This document shows positions 17,214 through 26,385 of a stretch of 64,000 bases of DNA, piece after piece; position 1 is the stretch's first letter, and each line of letters begins with the position of its first letter. This DNA comes from Haloplanus litoreus (GTDB lineage: Archaea; Halobacteriota; Halobacteria; Halobacteriales; Haloferacaceae): assembly GCF_042677945.1 (NCBI RefSeq), contig NZ_JBHUDN010000008.1; one strand, written 5' to 3'. The position numbers and the translations under genes are program-made. The notes under the pieces are model-generated. The model worked only from the letters and a program-made list of their open reading frames with translations, ran no database searches and was not told the DNA's origin.

Positions 17214-18566
17214 ATGGGTCTGTTCGATAGACTGCGCGGAGAGGACCACCCGCGCGTCGCATTCGTCGGCATCGACGGGGTGCCGTTCAGCCTCCTCGAG
17301 GACCATCCCGAGGAGTTTCCGAACTTCGCGGCGCTCGCCGAGGAAGGGAGTGCGGGTGCCATCGATAGCATCGTCCCGCCGGAGTCGAGCGCCTGTTGGC
17401 CGGCGCTCACTACCGGTGTCAATCCGGGTGAGACGGGAGTCTACGGGTTCCAGGACCGCGAGTCCGGCTCCTACGATACCTACGTCCCGATGGGACAGGA
17501 CGTGCAGGCGCCCCGGCTGTGGGACCGGCTCGAGGAGGCCGAACGCACCACGACGGTGATGAACGTCCCCGTGACCTTCCCGCCGCAGCGAAACGTCCAG
17601 CGCATGGTGTCCGGGTTCCTCTCGCCGGGCGTCGACAAGGCGGCCCACCCCGACGAACTCCGGGACTACCTGCAGTCTATCGATTACGCCATCGACGTGA
17701 ACGCCAAACTCGGTCACAAAGAGGACAAAAGCGAGTTCGTCGAGGACGCCCACGACACCCTCGACACCCGATTCGAGGCCTTCTCGCACTACCTCGAGAA
17801 GGACGACTGGGACCTGTTTTTCGGCGTCTTCATGACCACCGATCGGGTCAACCACTTCCTGTTCAAGGACTACGAACGCGACGGCCCGAACAAGGAGGCG
17901 TTCATGGAGTTCTACCGCAAGCTGGACGACTATATCGGACGAATCCGCGCGTCCCTCGATGACGACGTGACCCTCGTCGTCGCCAGCGACCACGGCTTCA
18001 CGTCGCTCGATTACGAGGTTCACTGCAACGCGTGGCTCCGGAAGGAGGGCTGGCTCTCCTTCGAGGACGACGACCACGACGACCTGACCGACATCGCCGA
18101 AGAGTCCCGCGCGTACTCGCTCATCCCTGGACGGTTCTACATCAACCTCGAGGGCCGCGAACCACGTGGGTCGGTGCCGGAGGCGGAGTACGAGGAGACT
18201 CGCGCGGAGCTGAAGGCGGCGCTGGAAGCGCTCGAGGGGCCGGACGGCAAGCCGGTCTGTGAGCGCGTCGTCGAGAAGGAGGACGCCTTCCGGGGCGAAC
18301 ACGACGACATCGCGCCGGACCTCGTCGCCATCCCGAACCACGGGTTCGACCTCAAGTCCGGCTTCAAGGGCAACGAGGAGGTGTTCGACGTCGGGCCGCG
18401 CAACGGAATGCACAGTTTCGACAACGCGACGCTGTTCGTCGAGGACCCCGCCGCGTCGGTGACGGACGCGGACCTGTTCGACATCGCACCGACCATCCTC
18501 GACCTGATGGACGTCGAGTACGGTCGGACCGACTTCGACGGCGGTAGCCTCGTCACGTCGAAATAG
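17214..18566 (+). CDS. Type I phosphodiesterase/nucleotide pyrophosphatase family
   Basis: A 450-residue enzyme of the alkaline phosphatase superfamily. Metal and nucleophile sites are recognisable: Asp21 in VGIDGVP, the Ser in PPESSACWPALTTG (58-59), TDRVNHF with the second Asp/His pair, ASDHGF, and a C-terminal His in NGMHSF. No signal peptide is present, so it acts in the cytoplasm. Relatives hydrolyse phosphodiesters, nucleotide sugars or phospholipids; the substrate here is unknown. Confidence 0.88.
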   Translation: MGLFDRLRGEDHPRVAFVGIDGVPFSLLEDHPEEFPNFAALAEEGSAGAIDSIVPPESSACWPALTTGVNPGETGVYGFQDRESGSYDTYVPMGQDVQAPRLWDRLEEAERTTTVMNVPVTFPPQRNVQRMVSGFLSPGVDKAAHPDELRDYLQSIDYAIDVNAKLGHKEDKSEFVEDAHDTLDTRFEAFSHYLEKDDWDLFFGVFMTTDRVNHFLFKDYERDGPNKEAFMEFYRKLDDYIGRIRASLDDDVTLVVASDHGFTSLDYEVHCNAWLRKEGWLSFEDDDHDDLTDIAEESRAYSLIPGRFYINLEGREPRGSVPEAEYEETRAELKAALEALEGPDGKPVCERVVEKEDAFRGEHDDIAPDLVAIPNHGFDLKSGFKGNEEVFDVGPRNGMHSFDNATLFVEDPAASVTDADLFDIAPTILDLMDVEYGRTDFDGGSLVTSK

Positions 18567-18593
18567 CAGTGGTCGTCGAGCCAGTCGACCGAA

Positions 18594-18612
18594 GTGAGTC
18601 GAATAGACTCAC
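18594..18612. terminator. Hairpin between convergent genes
   Basis: A perfect inverted repeat, GTGAGTC-GAATA-GACTCAC, with a 7-bp stem and 5-base loop, lies in the 103-base gap between the convergent phosphodiesterase and cetZ genes. No T run follows, so its role in termination is a guess from position. Confidence 0.35.
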
Positions 18613-18669
18613 CGGGAAGTCACACTCGGCGACGGGTGAGCATCGCCGCGTCGAGGGTGCGTCGTGCCG

Positions 18670-19752
18670 TCAGAGCAGCCCGTCGAGTCGGTCCTCCTGG
18701 AACGCCGACGCGGCGTCTTCTTCCTCCCGTTCCTCCTCCTCGCGAGCGGCCTGTCTCGCCCGTTCGAGGAAGCCGTCGAGGCGGTCGGAGTTCGCCACGC
18801 CACCGAGCAACACCAGCGCGGCCAGACGGCCGTCCGACAGCGGGAAGTCACCACCGCGGACCTCCATCGTGTCGAGTTCGGCCTCCATCCACGAGCGGGC
18901 GCGTTCGACGCCCTTCCGCGAGATGACTTCGGGCCGGCCGGCGACGACCAGTAGTCCCCGTTCCGCACTCGTCGTGTCCGGGAGGCTCAGCCCGGAGCGG
19001 AGCGCCCGCCGCGTGGTGCTGGTGACGACGTTCACGTTCGCGCTCGCGTCGTCCGCCACCTCTGCGGCGGCGTAGCCGAGCGTCGCGACGCCGCCGCCGT
19101 GGAGCGTGTTGATGACCTCGGAACTGTCGACGACGGATTCGCCGACGCCGTCGACGGCCTCGCCCGCGGCCAGGAGGAGTCCGACCCGGCGGGCGATGCG
19201 CTCGTTGATCGCCTCGTAGCCAGATTCGAGGCTCTCACCGGCGGAGCGCCAGGCGTCGTTGTCGACCAACAGCGTCGCATCCGCCTCCCGAGTCAGCGTC
19301 TTCAGCGACCGCCCGGCGTTCACCTGATAGAGCGAGCCCTCGTCGCGGCCGGGGAGGATGCCGAGGCCGTAGACGGGAACGTCGTAGATTCGCTTGAGTT
19401 CTTTGACGAGGAAGGGCGCGCCGCCGCTCCCGGTGCCGCCACCGAGGCCCGCGACCACGAAGATGGCCTCGGCGCGCGCGGTCACTCGCCCGTCGATAGC
19501 GCCCAGTACCTCCTGACTATCCTCCCGCATCACTTCCGTGCCGAGTTCGTTGTCGCCGCCGACACCGTGGCCGTTCACCCGTGACCCGCCGATGAGGACC
19601 GTATCGAGAGGGAGGGACTGCAGGTCCGAGCGGGCGCTGTTGACGGCGAGCGAACCGATGACCGCACCGAACCCGTTCTGCGCGTCGAAATCGGACAGAG
19701 CGTCGACGACCTTGCCGCCGGCCTGTCCGACACCAATCAGGACGGACTTCAT
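18670..19752 (-). CDS. cetZ: CetZ tubulin-like GTPase
   Basis: A 360-residue FtsZ/tubulin-superfamily protein of the archaeal CetZ group. It has the N-terminal nucleotide loop VGQAGGKV (8-15) and the GGGTGSG tubulin signature (104-110), with NAGRSLKTL and LESGYEAINERIA giving the inter-subunit contact region. The acidic, Arg/Glu-rich tail ends EDRLDGLL. CetZ proteins shape cells and support motility in Haloferax. The ATG at 19750-19752 (MKSVLIGVG) is preferred to a start six codons earlier. It is divergent from the pilus-like operon. Confidence 0.94.
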   Translation of the reverse strand: MKSVLIGVGQAGGKVVDALSDFDAQNGFGAVIGSLAVNSARSDLQSLPLDTVLIGGSRVNGHGVGGDNELGTEVMREDSQEVLGAIDGRVTARAEAIFVVAGLGGGTGSGGAPFLVKELKRIYDVPVYGLGILPGRDEGSLYQVNAGRSLKTLTREADATLLVDNDAWRSAGESLESGYEAINERIARRVGLLLAAGEAVDGVGESVVDSSEVINTLHGGGVATLGYAAAEVADDASANVNVVTSTTRRALRSGLSLPDTTSAERGLLVVAGRPEVISRKGVERARSWMEAELDTMEVRGGDFPLSDGRLAALVLLGGVANSDRLDGFLERARQAAREEEEREEEDAASAFQEDRLDGLL

Positions 19753-19890
19753 ACGTCCGACGTGCGTCATGCGCCCTCTTCAAGTCACCGACGAGTCGCC
19801 GGACGAGCGAGCGGCGGCCCGCGCTCGGGGGCTCGGAGCACACGGCTCACAGCCGAGGGTTTAGGAGCGATGGCGCGGCCACCCGGGGGC

Positions 19891-20526
19891 ATGGACGACA
19901 GCCTGGACGAACGTGTCGACGCAGTCGAACGCGCGCTCACCGACGGAGAGACGGTCGAGGGACTCCCCGAGGCCGGTCGAGTGGAGGCCCGACTGGAGGC
20001 GGTCGAAGAGGCCGTCGCCGACCTCGACGACCGTCTGAACGAACTGGAGGCCGCGGTGCAGGCCCTCCGGGGGTTCGCCGGCGGCATCGACGCCGTCGAC
20101 GAGGCGGTAGAGCGCCGCGCGAACGCCGCCATCGCCCGTGTCGAGCGCCTCGAACGCGAGCACTCCGAGCGGGAGGGACGTGCGGACGGGAACGGACCCT
20201 GCGAGCGGGGCCGGCGCGGGGGTGCGGACGGCGAACGGCACGACCGTCGGCGGCGAAACGGCCACGGCGGCGAGTCCAGAGACACGCAACTCGAGGAGGC
20301 CGTTACCGACGACGCGACACGGGACGGCCGGCGAAACGGACGCGACGAGGATCGTTCCACCGACGCCGGTGGACAGCCCCCGACGACGGACCGAACCGCC
20401 GCGACGCTGGCGCAGGCGGCGGCCGACACCGCTCGGAGCGAACTGGAGGCGGAGCGGGAGCGATCCGACCCCGACGCGGAGACGACGGCGCCGACGCTGG
20501 CCGAGCGAATCCGGCGACTCCTGTGA
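19891..20526 (+). CDS. Coiled-coil protein (DUF7310-like), first gene of pilus-like operon
   Basis: A 211-residue, highly charged protein. Residues 1-60 are heptad helices (DERVDAVERALTDG and LEAVEEAVADLDDRLNELEA), residues 95-165 are low-complexity Arg/Gly/Asp, and a short helix ends in ERIRRLL. There is no signal or membrane segment, so it is cytoplasmic. I recall this as the DUF7310 family that opens this operon in haloarchaea. The ATG at 19891 was chosen over 19870 because a GGTTTAG core lies about 28 bases before it. Perhaps an adaptor for the ATPase; unproven. Confidence 0.78.
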   Translation: MDDSLDERVDAVERALTDGETVEGLPEAGRVEARLEAVEEAVADLDDRLNELEAAVQALRGFAGGIDAVDEAVERRANAAIARVERLEREHSEREGRADGNGPCERGRRGGADGERHDRRRRNGHGGESRDTQLEEAVTDDATRDGRRNGRDEDRSTDAGGQPPTTDRTAATLAQAAADTARSELEAERERSDPDAETTAPTLAERIRRLL

Positions 20527-20957
20527 TTCGCGTCGTCCTCGCGGTGCTCTTGGCCGTCGCCCTCCTCGCCGCCGTCGGCCCGGGTGTCGAAGCGGGCCGG
20601 GAGGCACGAACGGTGACCCACCTCGACGGCGTCGTCGACCGGATCGCTCGCGGCGTCCAGTCGCTCCGAGCCCACGAGGACCCCACACGACCGGGCGAGA
20701 CCGGCGCCAGACGAATCGTACGCGTTCGGCTCCCGACGCCATCCTGGACCGCTGCGGGCGCGACGCTGCGTGTCGACGGCGACGGTGACCGCATCGGCTA
20801 CCGCCTCGACGGGGAGTCGCCACACCGCACGAGGATCCGCGGGGTCGATCTCCGGACGCCCTCGGGCCCAGTCGTCATCGAGAGTCCGGGGCGGCACCGG
20901 CTCACCCTCTCGCTGGTCCGTCAGAACGGGGTTGGCGTCGTCGTCACCCGAGGCTGA
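20523..20957 (+). CDS. Membrane-anchored small protein (DUF7311-like)
   Basis: A 144-residue protein with one N-terminal hydrophobic helix (VVLAVLLAVALLAAVG, about 4-19) and a beta-rich remainder outside the membrane. It has no Cys. It starts with GTG overlapping the preceding stop as GTGA, so it is coupled to the coiled-coil gene. It corresponds to a haloarchaea-only family seen in the same operon position elsewhere (DUF7311, from memory). It could be a pseudopilin-like or assembly factor; no known motif supports more. Confidence 0.75.
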   Translation: MIRVVLAVLLAVALLAAVGPGVEAGREARTVTHLDGVVDRIARGVQSLRAHEDPTRPGETGARRIVRVRLPTPSWTAAGATLRVDGDGDRIGYRLDGESPHRTRIRGVDLRTPSGPVVIESPGRHRLTLSLVRQNGVGVVVTRG

Positions 20958-20990
20958 GGTTCAAGGGCGGTCGGGGGACCAAGCCGGTGC

Positions 20991-22895
20991 ATGCGCATCC
21001 TGAACCGACTGCGCGACGACGGCACCGAGTCCGACTGCCGATGCGAGGTGGTCGTTCGACCGCCACCGGGTAGCGACCCGGAGCGGCGGGGGACGCTCGT
21101 CGTCGACGCGGACGCCTGTCCCGGCGACGGTGATCTCGCCGGCAGCCCGGCCTGTCGGGCACGGGTGATCGACACGCTCGCCGATCGGGGCGTCGACGCC
21201 GTCCACGTCGCGACCGGTGGACGCGAACGCGTCTACGACGACGACGCCGTCGGATTGTTGGTCGCTGCCGGGCGGTTCGCCGCCCGCGTCGCCGTCCACG
21301 ACGAAGCGCTCGCCGACCGGGCGCGCCGTGATCCGCTCGGTGCAGCCCGCGCGGCGGCCGGTCGGGCGGGGCCGGTGTCGGAGCTGGCGGCGACCACCGG
21401 ATTGGCCGCTGGCGCCGCCCGGGTCGACGGGACCGAGACGGCGTTCGGGGCGACGGTCGGCCCGACGATTTCGAACGCGCGCTTGGAGACGGGACCACCA
21501 CCGGACGCGACGCTGGTGGCGCGGCGTGATCTCGACACCGGAGCGACGGTCCGACAGTACCGGACGGACGCCGGTGGCTACTACCTGCTCGACCCACTCG
21601 AATCGCGTCTGGACGCGTCGGAGCTGGACGCTTTGGCCGCCGCTCACGACCGTCTGGCCGATGGTGTGGGAACCGAGGGCGACGACCGAGCCGTCGCCCG
21701 TGCCGTCCGGGCCATCGACGCCCCCTCGCCGGACGCGTCGATGGCGGCGGTGGAGCGCGTCCTCCGGAAACACACGCGGGACCACGGTGTGCTGGAGGAC
21801 CTCTTCGCCGATCCGCAGGTCACGGAGGTACTGGTGACGGCGCCGGTCGACCGCAATCCGGTTCGCGTCGCCGTCGACGGCGACCGACTCCCGACGAACG
21901 TACAGCTGACCCGACGGGGGACTGCATCGCTGGCCTCCCGGTTCAGACGGGAAAGCGGGCGCGCCTTCTCGCGGGCGTCACCGACCCTCGACGCGACGAC
22001 GGAGACCAGGAGCGGGCGAGTCCGGGTGGCGGGTGTCACCGACCCGGCGAGCGACGGATACGGCTTCGTCTTCCGCACCGGCGGTCGGGACGCGTGGACG
22101 CTTCCGGCGCTCGTCGCCAACGGAACGCTATCGGCCGACGCCGCGGCACTCTGTTCGGTCGCCGTCGAGCGGGCGGGAGCGGGACTGATCGCGGGACCGC
22201 GAGGCGCCGGGAAGACGACGCTCCTCTCGGCGCTCCTGTGGGAACTCCCACCGACGACCCGAACCGTCGTCGTCGAGGACACGCCGGAACTCCCGGCGGC
22301 GAGGCTTGGCGAGGCCGGCCGCGACGTCCAGCCAGTCCGCGTCGAAAGCGGCGACGGCCCGGCGCTCACGCCGACCGAGGCGCTTCGAACCGCACTCCGC
22401 CTCGGCGAGGGGGCACTCGTCGTCGGCGAGGTTCGAGGCGAGGAGGCGGCGACGCTCTACGAGGCGATGCGGGTTGGAGCGGCGAGCAGCGCCGTCCTCG
22501 GGACGATCCACGGCGACGGCGCCGACGCCGTGTTCGAGCGGGTCGTAACCGACCTCGGCGTGTCGGCGTCCTCGTTCGCCGCGACGGACTTCCTCGTGAC
22601 ACTCGCGACCGACGAGCGGCGACGCGTGGCGAGCGTCGAGGAGGTCCGCGACACCGCCGACGGGGTCGCTTTCGAGTCGCTGTTCGAGCCCGGTCCCGAC
22701 GGTGCGGAGCCGACCGGCGTCGTCGACAGGGGGAACAGTCGGCTCGTGGCGTCGTTGGCTCGACCGGACGAGTCCTACGCTGACGTCCTCGACCGTCTCG
22801 ACGACCGGGCGACGCTCCTGACCGATCTGGCCACGACGGACCGCATCGATCCCGACGCGGTCGACGCCGCCCATCGCGACCGGGTGATGGAATGA
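20991..22895 (+). CDS. Type II/IV secretion (pilus) ATPase
   Basis: A 634-residue GspE/VirB11-superfamily ATPase, the likely motor of this pilus-like machine. The Walker A loop GPRGAGKTT is at about 403-411, the Asp box VVVEDTPEL follows, Walker B is ALVVGEVRGEEA near 475, and the His box is GTIHGDGAD. About the first 230 residues are unlike PilB N-domains and look unique to this haloarchaeal group. The T2SF platform gene overlaps its stop by four bases (ATGA). It probably drives assembly of the pilin-like subunits encoded downstream. Confidence 0.9.
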   Translation: MRILNRLRDDGTESDCRCEVVVRPPPGSDPERRGTLVVDADACPGDGDLAGSPACRARVIDTLADRGVDAVHVATGGRERVYDDDAVGLLVAAGRFAARVAVHDEALADRARRDPLGAARAAAGRAGPVSELAATTGLAAGAARVDGTETAFGATVGPTISNARLETGPPPDATLVARRDLDTGATVRQYRTDAGGYYLLDPLESRLDASELDALAAAHDRLADGVGTEGDDRAVARAVRAIDAPSPDASMAAVERVLRKHTRDHGVLEDLFADPQVTEVLVTAPVDRNPVRVAVDGDRLPTNVQLTRRGTASLASRFRRESGRAFSRASPTLDATTETRSGRVRVAGVTDPASDGYGFVFRTGGRDAWTLPALVANGTLSADAAALCSVAVERAGAGLIAGPRGAGKTTLLSALLWELPPTTRTVVVEDTPELPAARLGEAGRDVQPVRVESGDGPALTPTEALRTALRLGEGALVVGEVRGEEAATLYEAMRVGAASSAVLGTIHGDGADAVFERVVTDLGVSASSFAATDFLVTLATDERRRVASVEEVRDTADGVAFESLFEPGPDGAEPTGVVDRGNSRLVASLARPDESYADVLDRLDDRATLLTDLATTDRIDPDAVDAAHRDRVME

Positions 22896-24662
22896 GCGAC
22901 CGCGCCAGCGACGTCGTTCGGGTACTCGCCACGTTGTGGCCGTGGCCGACGGCAGCCAACGCGGACCTCGACGCGGCGCTCGCCTACCTCGGAAGCGACG
23001 CCGACGCGTCGACGCTCGAACGCGCGGGGCGAGTCGTCGCGACGGCTGTCGGTGGGGTCACGGTAGCCCTCGGCGTCGCGGTGACCGTCGTGACGACGGT
23101 CCGGTGGGGCGTCGTCACCCTCGCCGTCGGCACGATGCTGGCCGTCGGCTGTCTCCTCGCGACGGATCGGGGCCCGCGACTGATGGCACGGCTGGCACGG
23201 ACGCGTGCGCTGGGATCGGCGGCGTCGCTGATCGGGCGGGCGGCCATGCGCCTCCGACTCGATCCGACCGTCGAGCGGGCGGCGGCGTTCGCCGCCAGAA
23301 CGGGACGTGGATCGCTCGCTCGCAGCCTCGGTACTCACGTCGAACGGGCAAGAGGAACGCCACGGAGCGGTTTCGATGGATTCGCGGCCGAGTGGGCCGA
23401 TCAGTTCCCGGCCCTCGTTCGAGCAGTCTCCCGCCTCGACGCCGCGGCGTCGGCCCCGGCCGCGGAACGCGACCGGCACCTCGACCGGGCGGTTACGGCC
23501 GCATTGGAGGGGGCACAAGAGGAGCTGGCGGCGTTCACGACCGAGATCCGCGGGCCGGTCACCGGTCTGTACGCCTTCGCAGTCCTCCTACCGCTGGCAC
23601 TGGTCGGCATCCTACCGGCGGCGCGAGCGACGGGCGCTCGCATCTCGCTCCCGGTCGTCGTCGTCCTCTACGACGTCCTCCTCCCGGTCGTCGTAATCGG
23701 GACGGGTGCGTGGCTCCTCGCCCGCCGACCGGTCGCGTTCCCCCCGCCACGGATCGGCGCGGCCCACCCCGACACCCCAGACGGGTACACGGGTGCACTG
23801 CTCGCCGGCGTCGCTGCCGGGGCGNNNNNNNNNCGGGGTCGCTGCGGGGGCGCCCGCCGGCATCCTCGCCGCGCGGACGGTGGCTCCCTGGGCGGCCCCC
23901 GTCGCCGCCGTCGGAATCGGTCCCGGGACGGCGCTCGTACTCCAGTTTCACGCGGCCACGGGCGTTCGAGAGCGGGTACTCGCGGTGGAGAACGACCTCC
24001 ACGACGCGCTGTATCTGGTCGGGCGGCGCGTCGCGTCGGGGGAGGCCGTGGAGGGTGCCATCGACGACGCCGCCGACCGGGTCGCCGGCGCGACGGGTGC
24101 CCTCCTCGACGACGCAGCGAGCCGGCAGCGACGGCTGGGAACCACCGTGACGGCGGCGTTTCGTGGTGACGGCGGGCCGCTGGCGGCCCTCCCCAGTTCG
24201 AGAGCCGAGGGGATGGCAGCGCTCTTCGGGTTGGCGGCGACGGAGGGGGAGCCGGCTGGCGACGCGTTGATCGCGACGGCCGAACACGTCGAGGAACTCC
24301 GCCGCGTCGAGCGGGAATCCCGGCGGGAGTTGAGGCGGGTGACGGATACGCTCTCGAACACCGCCGCAGTGTTCGCACCCCTTGTCGGCGGCGCGACGGT
24401 GGCGCTGTCGGCACGAGTCGCGGGAACGGGGACGGGGACGGGCACGGGGACGGGCTTCGGCGCCGAACCGCTCCCGACGGCCGCCCTCGGCATCGCGGTC
24501 GGTGCCTACGTCCTCTGGTTGGCGGCCGCACTCACGGTGCTCTCGACGGGGTTGACTCGCGGACTCGACCGGACACTCGTCGGCTACCGTGTCGGCGCGG
24601 CGCTGTGTCTCGCGACCGTGGCGTACCTCACCGCGTACGTCGGCGCCGGTCTGTTTCTGTGA
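22892..24662 (+). CDS. T2SF (GspF/TadC-like) membrane platform, interrupted by N gap
   Basis: The pilus platform protein, coupled to the ATPase gene. Two T2SF-type helical domains are separated by membrane helices: hydrophobic pairs at about residues 50-90 and 230-285, then after the gap more helices ending TAYVGAGLFL. The frame used before 23825 differs from that after 23833. The sequence ends GVAAGA before the gap and resumes GVAAGAPAG after it, so both sides probably overlap and the true gene is intact at about 580 residues. A Gly-Thr run (24422-24454) lies near the C-terminus. Confidence 0.82.
23825..23833. other. Assembly gap (9 N)
   Basis: Nine undetermined bases inside the T2SF gene. 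The bases on both sides are near copies (GGCGTCGCTGCCGGGGCG and CGGGGTCGCTGCGGGGGCG), as expected when two contig ends overlap. Confidence 0.95.
24422..24454 (+). repeat. Six-base tandem repeat in the T2SF gene
   Basis: About five tandem copies of GGGGAC-like units encode a Gly-Thr run near the end of the T2SF protein. Whole-unit slippage would keep the frame and change the length of a loop. Confidence 0.7.
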
Positions 24663-24696
24663 GGATTCAAGTAGGGTAACGGGACCACCCCGTCCC

Positions 24697-25164
24697 ATGT
24701 TCGGCGTTCCCGTCGACGCCTGGTACATCTGGCTCGGCCTATCGCTCGCGAGTGTCGCCCTGTTCGGCGTCGGGGCAGCGTTGCCGACCGCTCCCCCACC
24801 CGCCGCGGCCGACGCTGCCGACACGATCGACCGCGTGGCCGGGACGTCCGCCCCGGTAACCGCGGAGCATCCGCTCGACGCACGCGAGATACGAGTCGAG
24901 CCGAACGAACTCGGCCTCCGAAACGATGCTGGAACCACGCACGCGACGTTCGCGTTCGGACCGGTGACGCCGGTCGGCGGTGCCCGGGCGTTGACTGCCA
25001 TCCTCCGGGGGGCACCGCCGTCGTCACGGTACTCCTCGGCCGCGGCGTTCTGTGACGCCGCAGCGAGGGCACGTGACCGACCGAGCCGCTGGCGGGCGGC
25101 CGACGGTCCGTTGATCGTCCGATACGTCGTCTGGGAGGGGTGCCATGTCACGCTCGTCGGGTAG
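24697..25164 (+). CDS. Membrane-anchored protein (DUF7283-like)
   Basis: A 155-residue protein with one N-terminal helix (YIWLGLSLASVALFGVGAAL, residues 10-29) and a predicted extracytoplasmic domain containing two Cys, in AAFCDA and WEGCHV, that could pair. It lies 34 bases after the T2SF gene, and its last 20 bases overlap the next gene. From memory it matches DUF7283 of the same haloarchaeal operon. The N-terminus is pilin-like in hydrophobicity but lacks a clear cleavage motif, so pseudopilin or assembly factor are both possible. Confidence 0.72.
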   Translation: MFGVPVDAWYIWLGLSLASVALFGVGAALPTAPPPAAADAADTIDRVAGTSAPVTAEHPLDAREIRVEPNELGLRNDAGTTHATFAFGPVTPVGGARALTAILRGAPPSSRYSSAAAFCDAAARARDRPSRWRAADGPLIVRYVVWEGCHVTLVG

Positions 25165-25537
25165 AGGACAGGTCGAACCGACGGCCGCACTCGTGGTGTT
25201 GTTGGCCGTGACGGCCGCCGTCTCGACCTACGCGATTGCGCTCGACGGCGCCGTCAGGGGCGGAAAGCGAGATATCGCGGAGCCGACGCTGGATCGCGTC
25301 GTCGGGACACTCGTGACTGGTGGCGTGGTCGATCCGGAGCGGAGACGGCGTGCGCACCGGTCCGGGCCGTCGGGCTACCGTCTGAATCTGACCGTCGCGG
25401 CGGGGGGACGACGATGGTACGCTGGGCCGGCACCGCCTGCAGGGGCGGCGTCCGACGGGGCGAGTCGGCCGGTTGGCGTCCGTCTGAGCCCAGGACGGGT
25501 CCGTGCCGGCCGCGTCGCCGTGGAGGTGTGGACGTGA
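25145..25537 (+). CDS. Prepilin-like protein (DUF7285-like)
   Basis: A 130-residue protein whose N-terminus reads as an archaeal type IV prepilin signal: a short basic leader ending RG, then QVEPTAALVVLLAVTAAVST as the assembly helix. A PibD-type peptidase would cut after Gly8. The rest is a small soluble domain without Cys. It overlaps the preceding gene by 20 bases and is followed by a GTGA-coupled gene. It is likely a minor or major pilin of the machine built by the ATPase and platform upstream. Confidence 0.75.
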   Translation: MSRSSGRGQVEPTAALVVLLAVTAAVSTYAIALDGAVRGGKRDIAEPTLDRVVGTLVTGGVVDPERRRRAHRSGPSGYRLNLTVAAGGRRWYAGPAPPAGAASDGASRPVGVRLSPGRVRAGRVAVEVWT

Positions 25538-26385
25538 CGAGCACCGTCCTCGACGGGGTGTTCTGCCTGCTTCTGATCAGCGCCGCAGTGGTGACGGTGA
25601 CGACGGCGACACCACAGGAGCCGGCGGGCGCGGGACGTGCCGCGGACGTGGCGTCGACGCTCGCGACGACGACGGCGACGGTGAACTACACACTCACGCC
25701 ACGACCCGATGCGACGGGCGTCCCGCTCCCGACGAACCGGAACGCGTTCGACCGAACGGCCCACGGGACGCTGGCCGGACTCCTAGCACGGGCGGCCGTC
25801 GGTCGACTGTCAGTCGACGGCCGGCGGCTCTCACACGCTCGGGGCGGCTTCTCGCGTGCGGTCGTTCGGGCCGTCGGCGCGGCAGTTCGAACCAACCACA
25901 CACGGATCACCGCCGTCTGGCAACCGTACCCGGACGCCTCGGTCGGCGGGCGAGTCGCCGTCGGAGGGCACCCGCCACCGGACGTACCGGTTCACACCGC
26001 AACGATTGCGGCGTCGAGTGGCCTTCCGTCGAAACGATCCGCCGTGCGGACGGCCGCGAGGGAGGAGGGCATCGAAGGAGTCGCCGACGCCGTCGCGAAG
26101 GGTATCGTCGACGGGCTGTTTCCGCCGACGCGAACCCGTATCGCCGCCGGGGGGAGAGCCTCGGCACTGGTCCGACACCGGTATCGTCTCGCAGAGCACC
26201 GATTCGGCGTCGACGGGCACGCGACCCTCACCGACGGCGGCGTGGACGACTCGAACGAGCGTCTCGCCGCCGGACTCTCGGACCGGGTGAGTCGGGATTT
26301 GCGCGAGTCGAACGCGTCGGCCCGCGAACTCGCCGGACGGGTCCGTATCGGCCAGGTCCGGATCGTCGTGAGGACGTGGCCGTGA
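25534..26385 (+). CDS. Pilus-like operon exported protein (DUF7284-like)
   Basis: A 283-residue protein with an N-terminal hydrophobic helix (VLDGVFCLLLISAAVVTVTT, about 5-24) and a large extracytoplasmic region without Cys. It starts with GTG inside the previous stop (GTGA) and ends in another GTGA overlap, so its level is tied to both neighbours. From memory it is DUF7284. Reduced charge before the helix and a Thr/Ala-rich segment after it suggest a pilin-like or surface protein. No enzyme motif is seen. Confidence 0.72.
   Translation: MTSTVLDGVFCLLLISAAVVTVTTATPQEPAGAGRAADVASTLATTTATVNYTLTPRPDATGVPLPTNRNAFDRTAHGTLAGLLARAAVGRLSVDGRRLSHARGGFSRAVVRAVGAAVRTNHTRITAVWQPYPDASVGGRVAVGGHPPPDVPVHTATIAASSGLPSKRSAVRTAAREEGIEGVADAVAKGIVDGLFPPTRTRIAAGGRASALVRHRYRLAEHRFGVDGHATLTDGGVDDSNERLAAGLSDRVSRDLRESNASARELAGRVRIGQVRIVVRTWP

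Noticed and set aside
22892..24662. T2SF gene as a true pseudogene
   Set aside because: The frame change coincides with an N run flanked by duplicated bases, which points to assembly rather than mutation.
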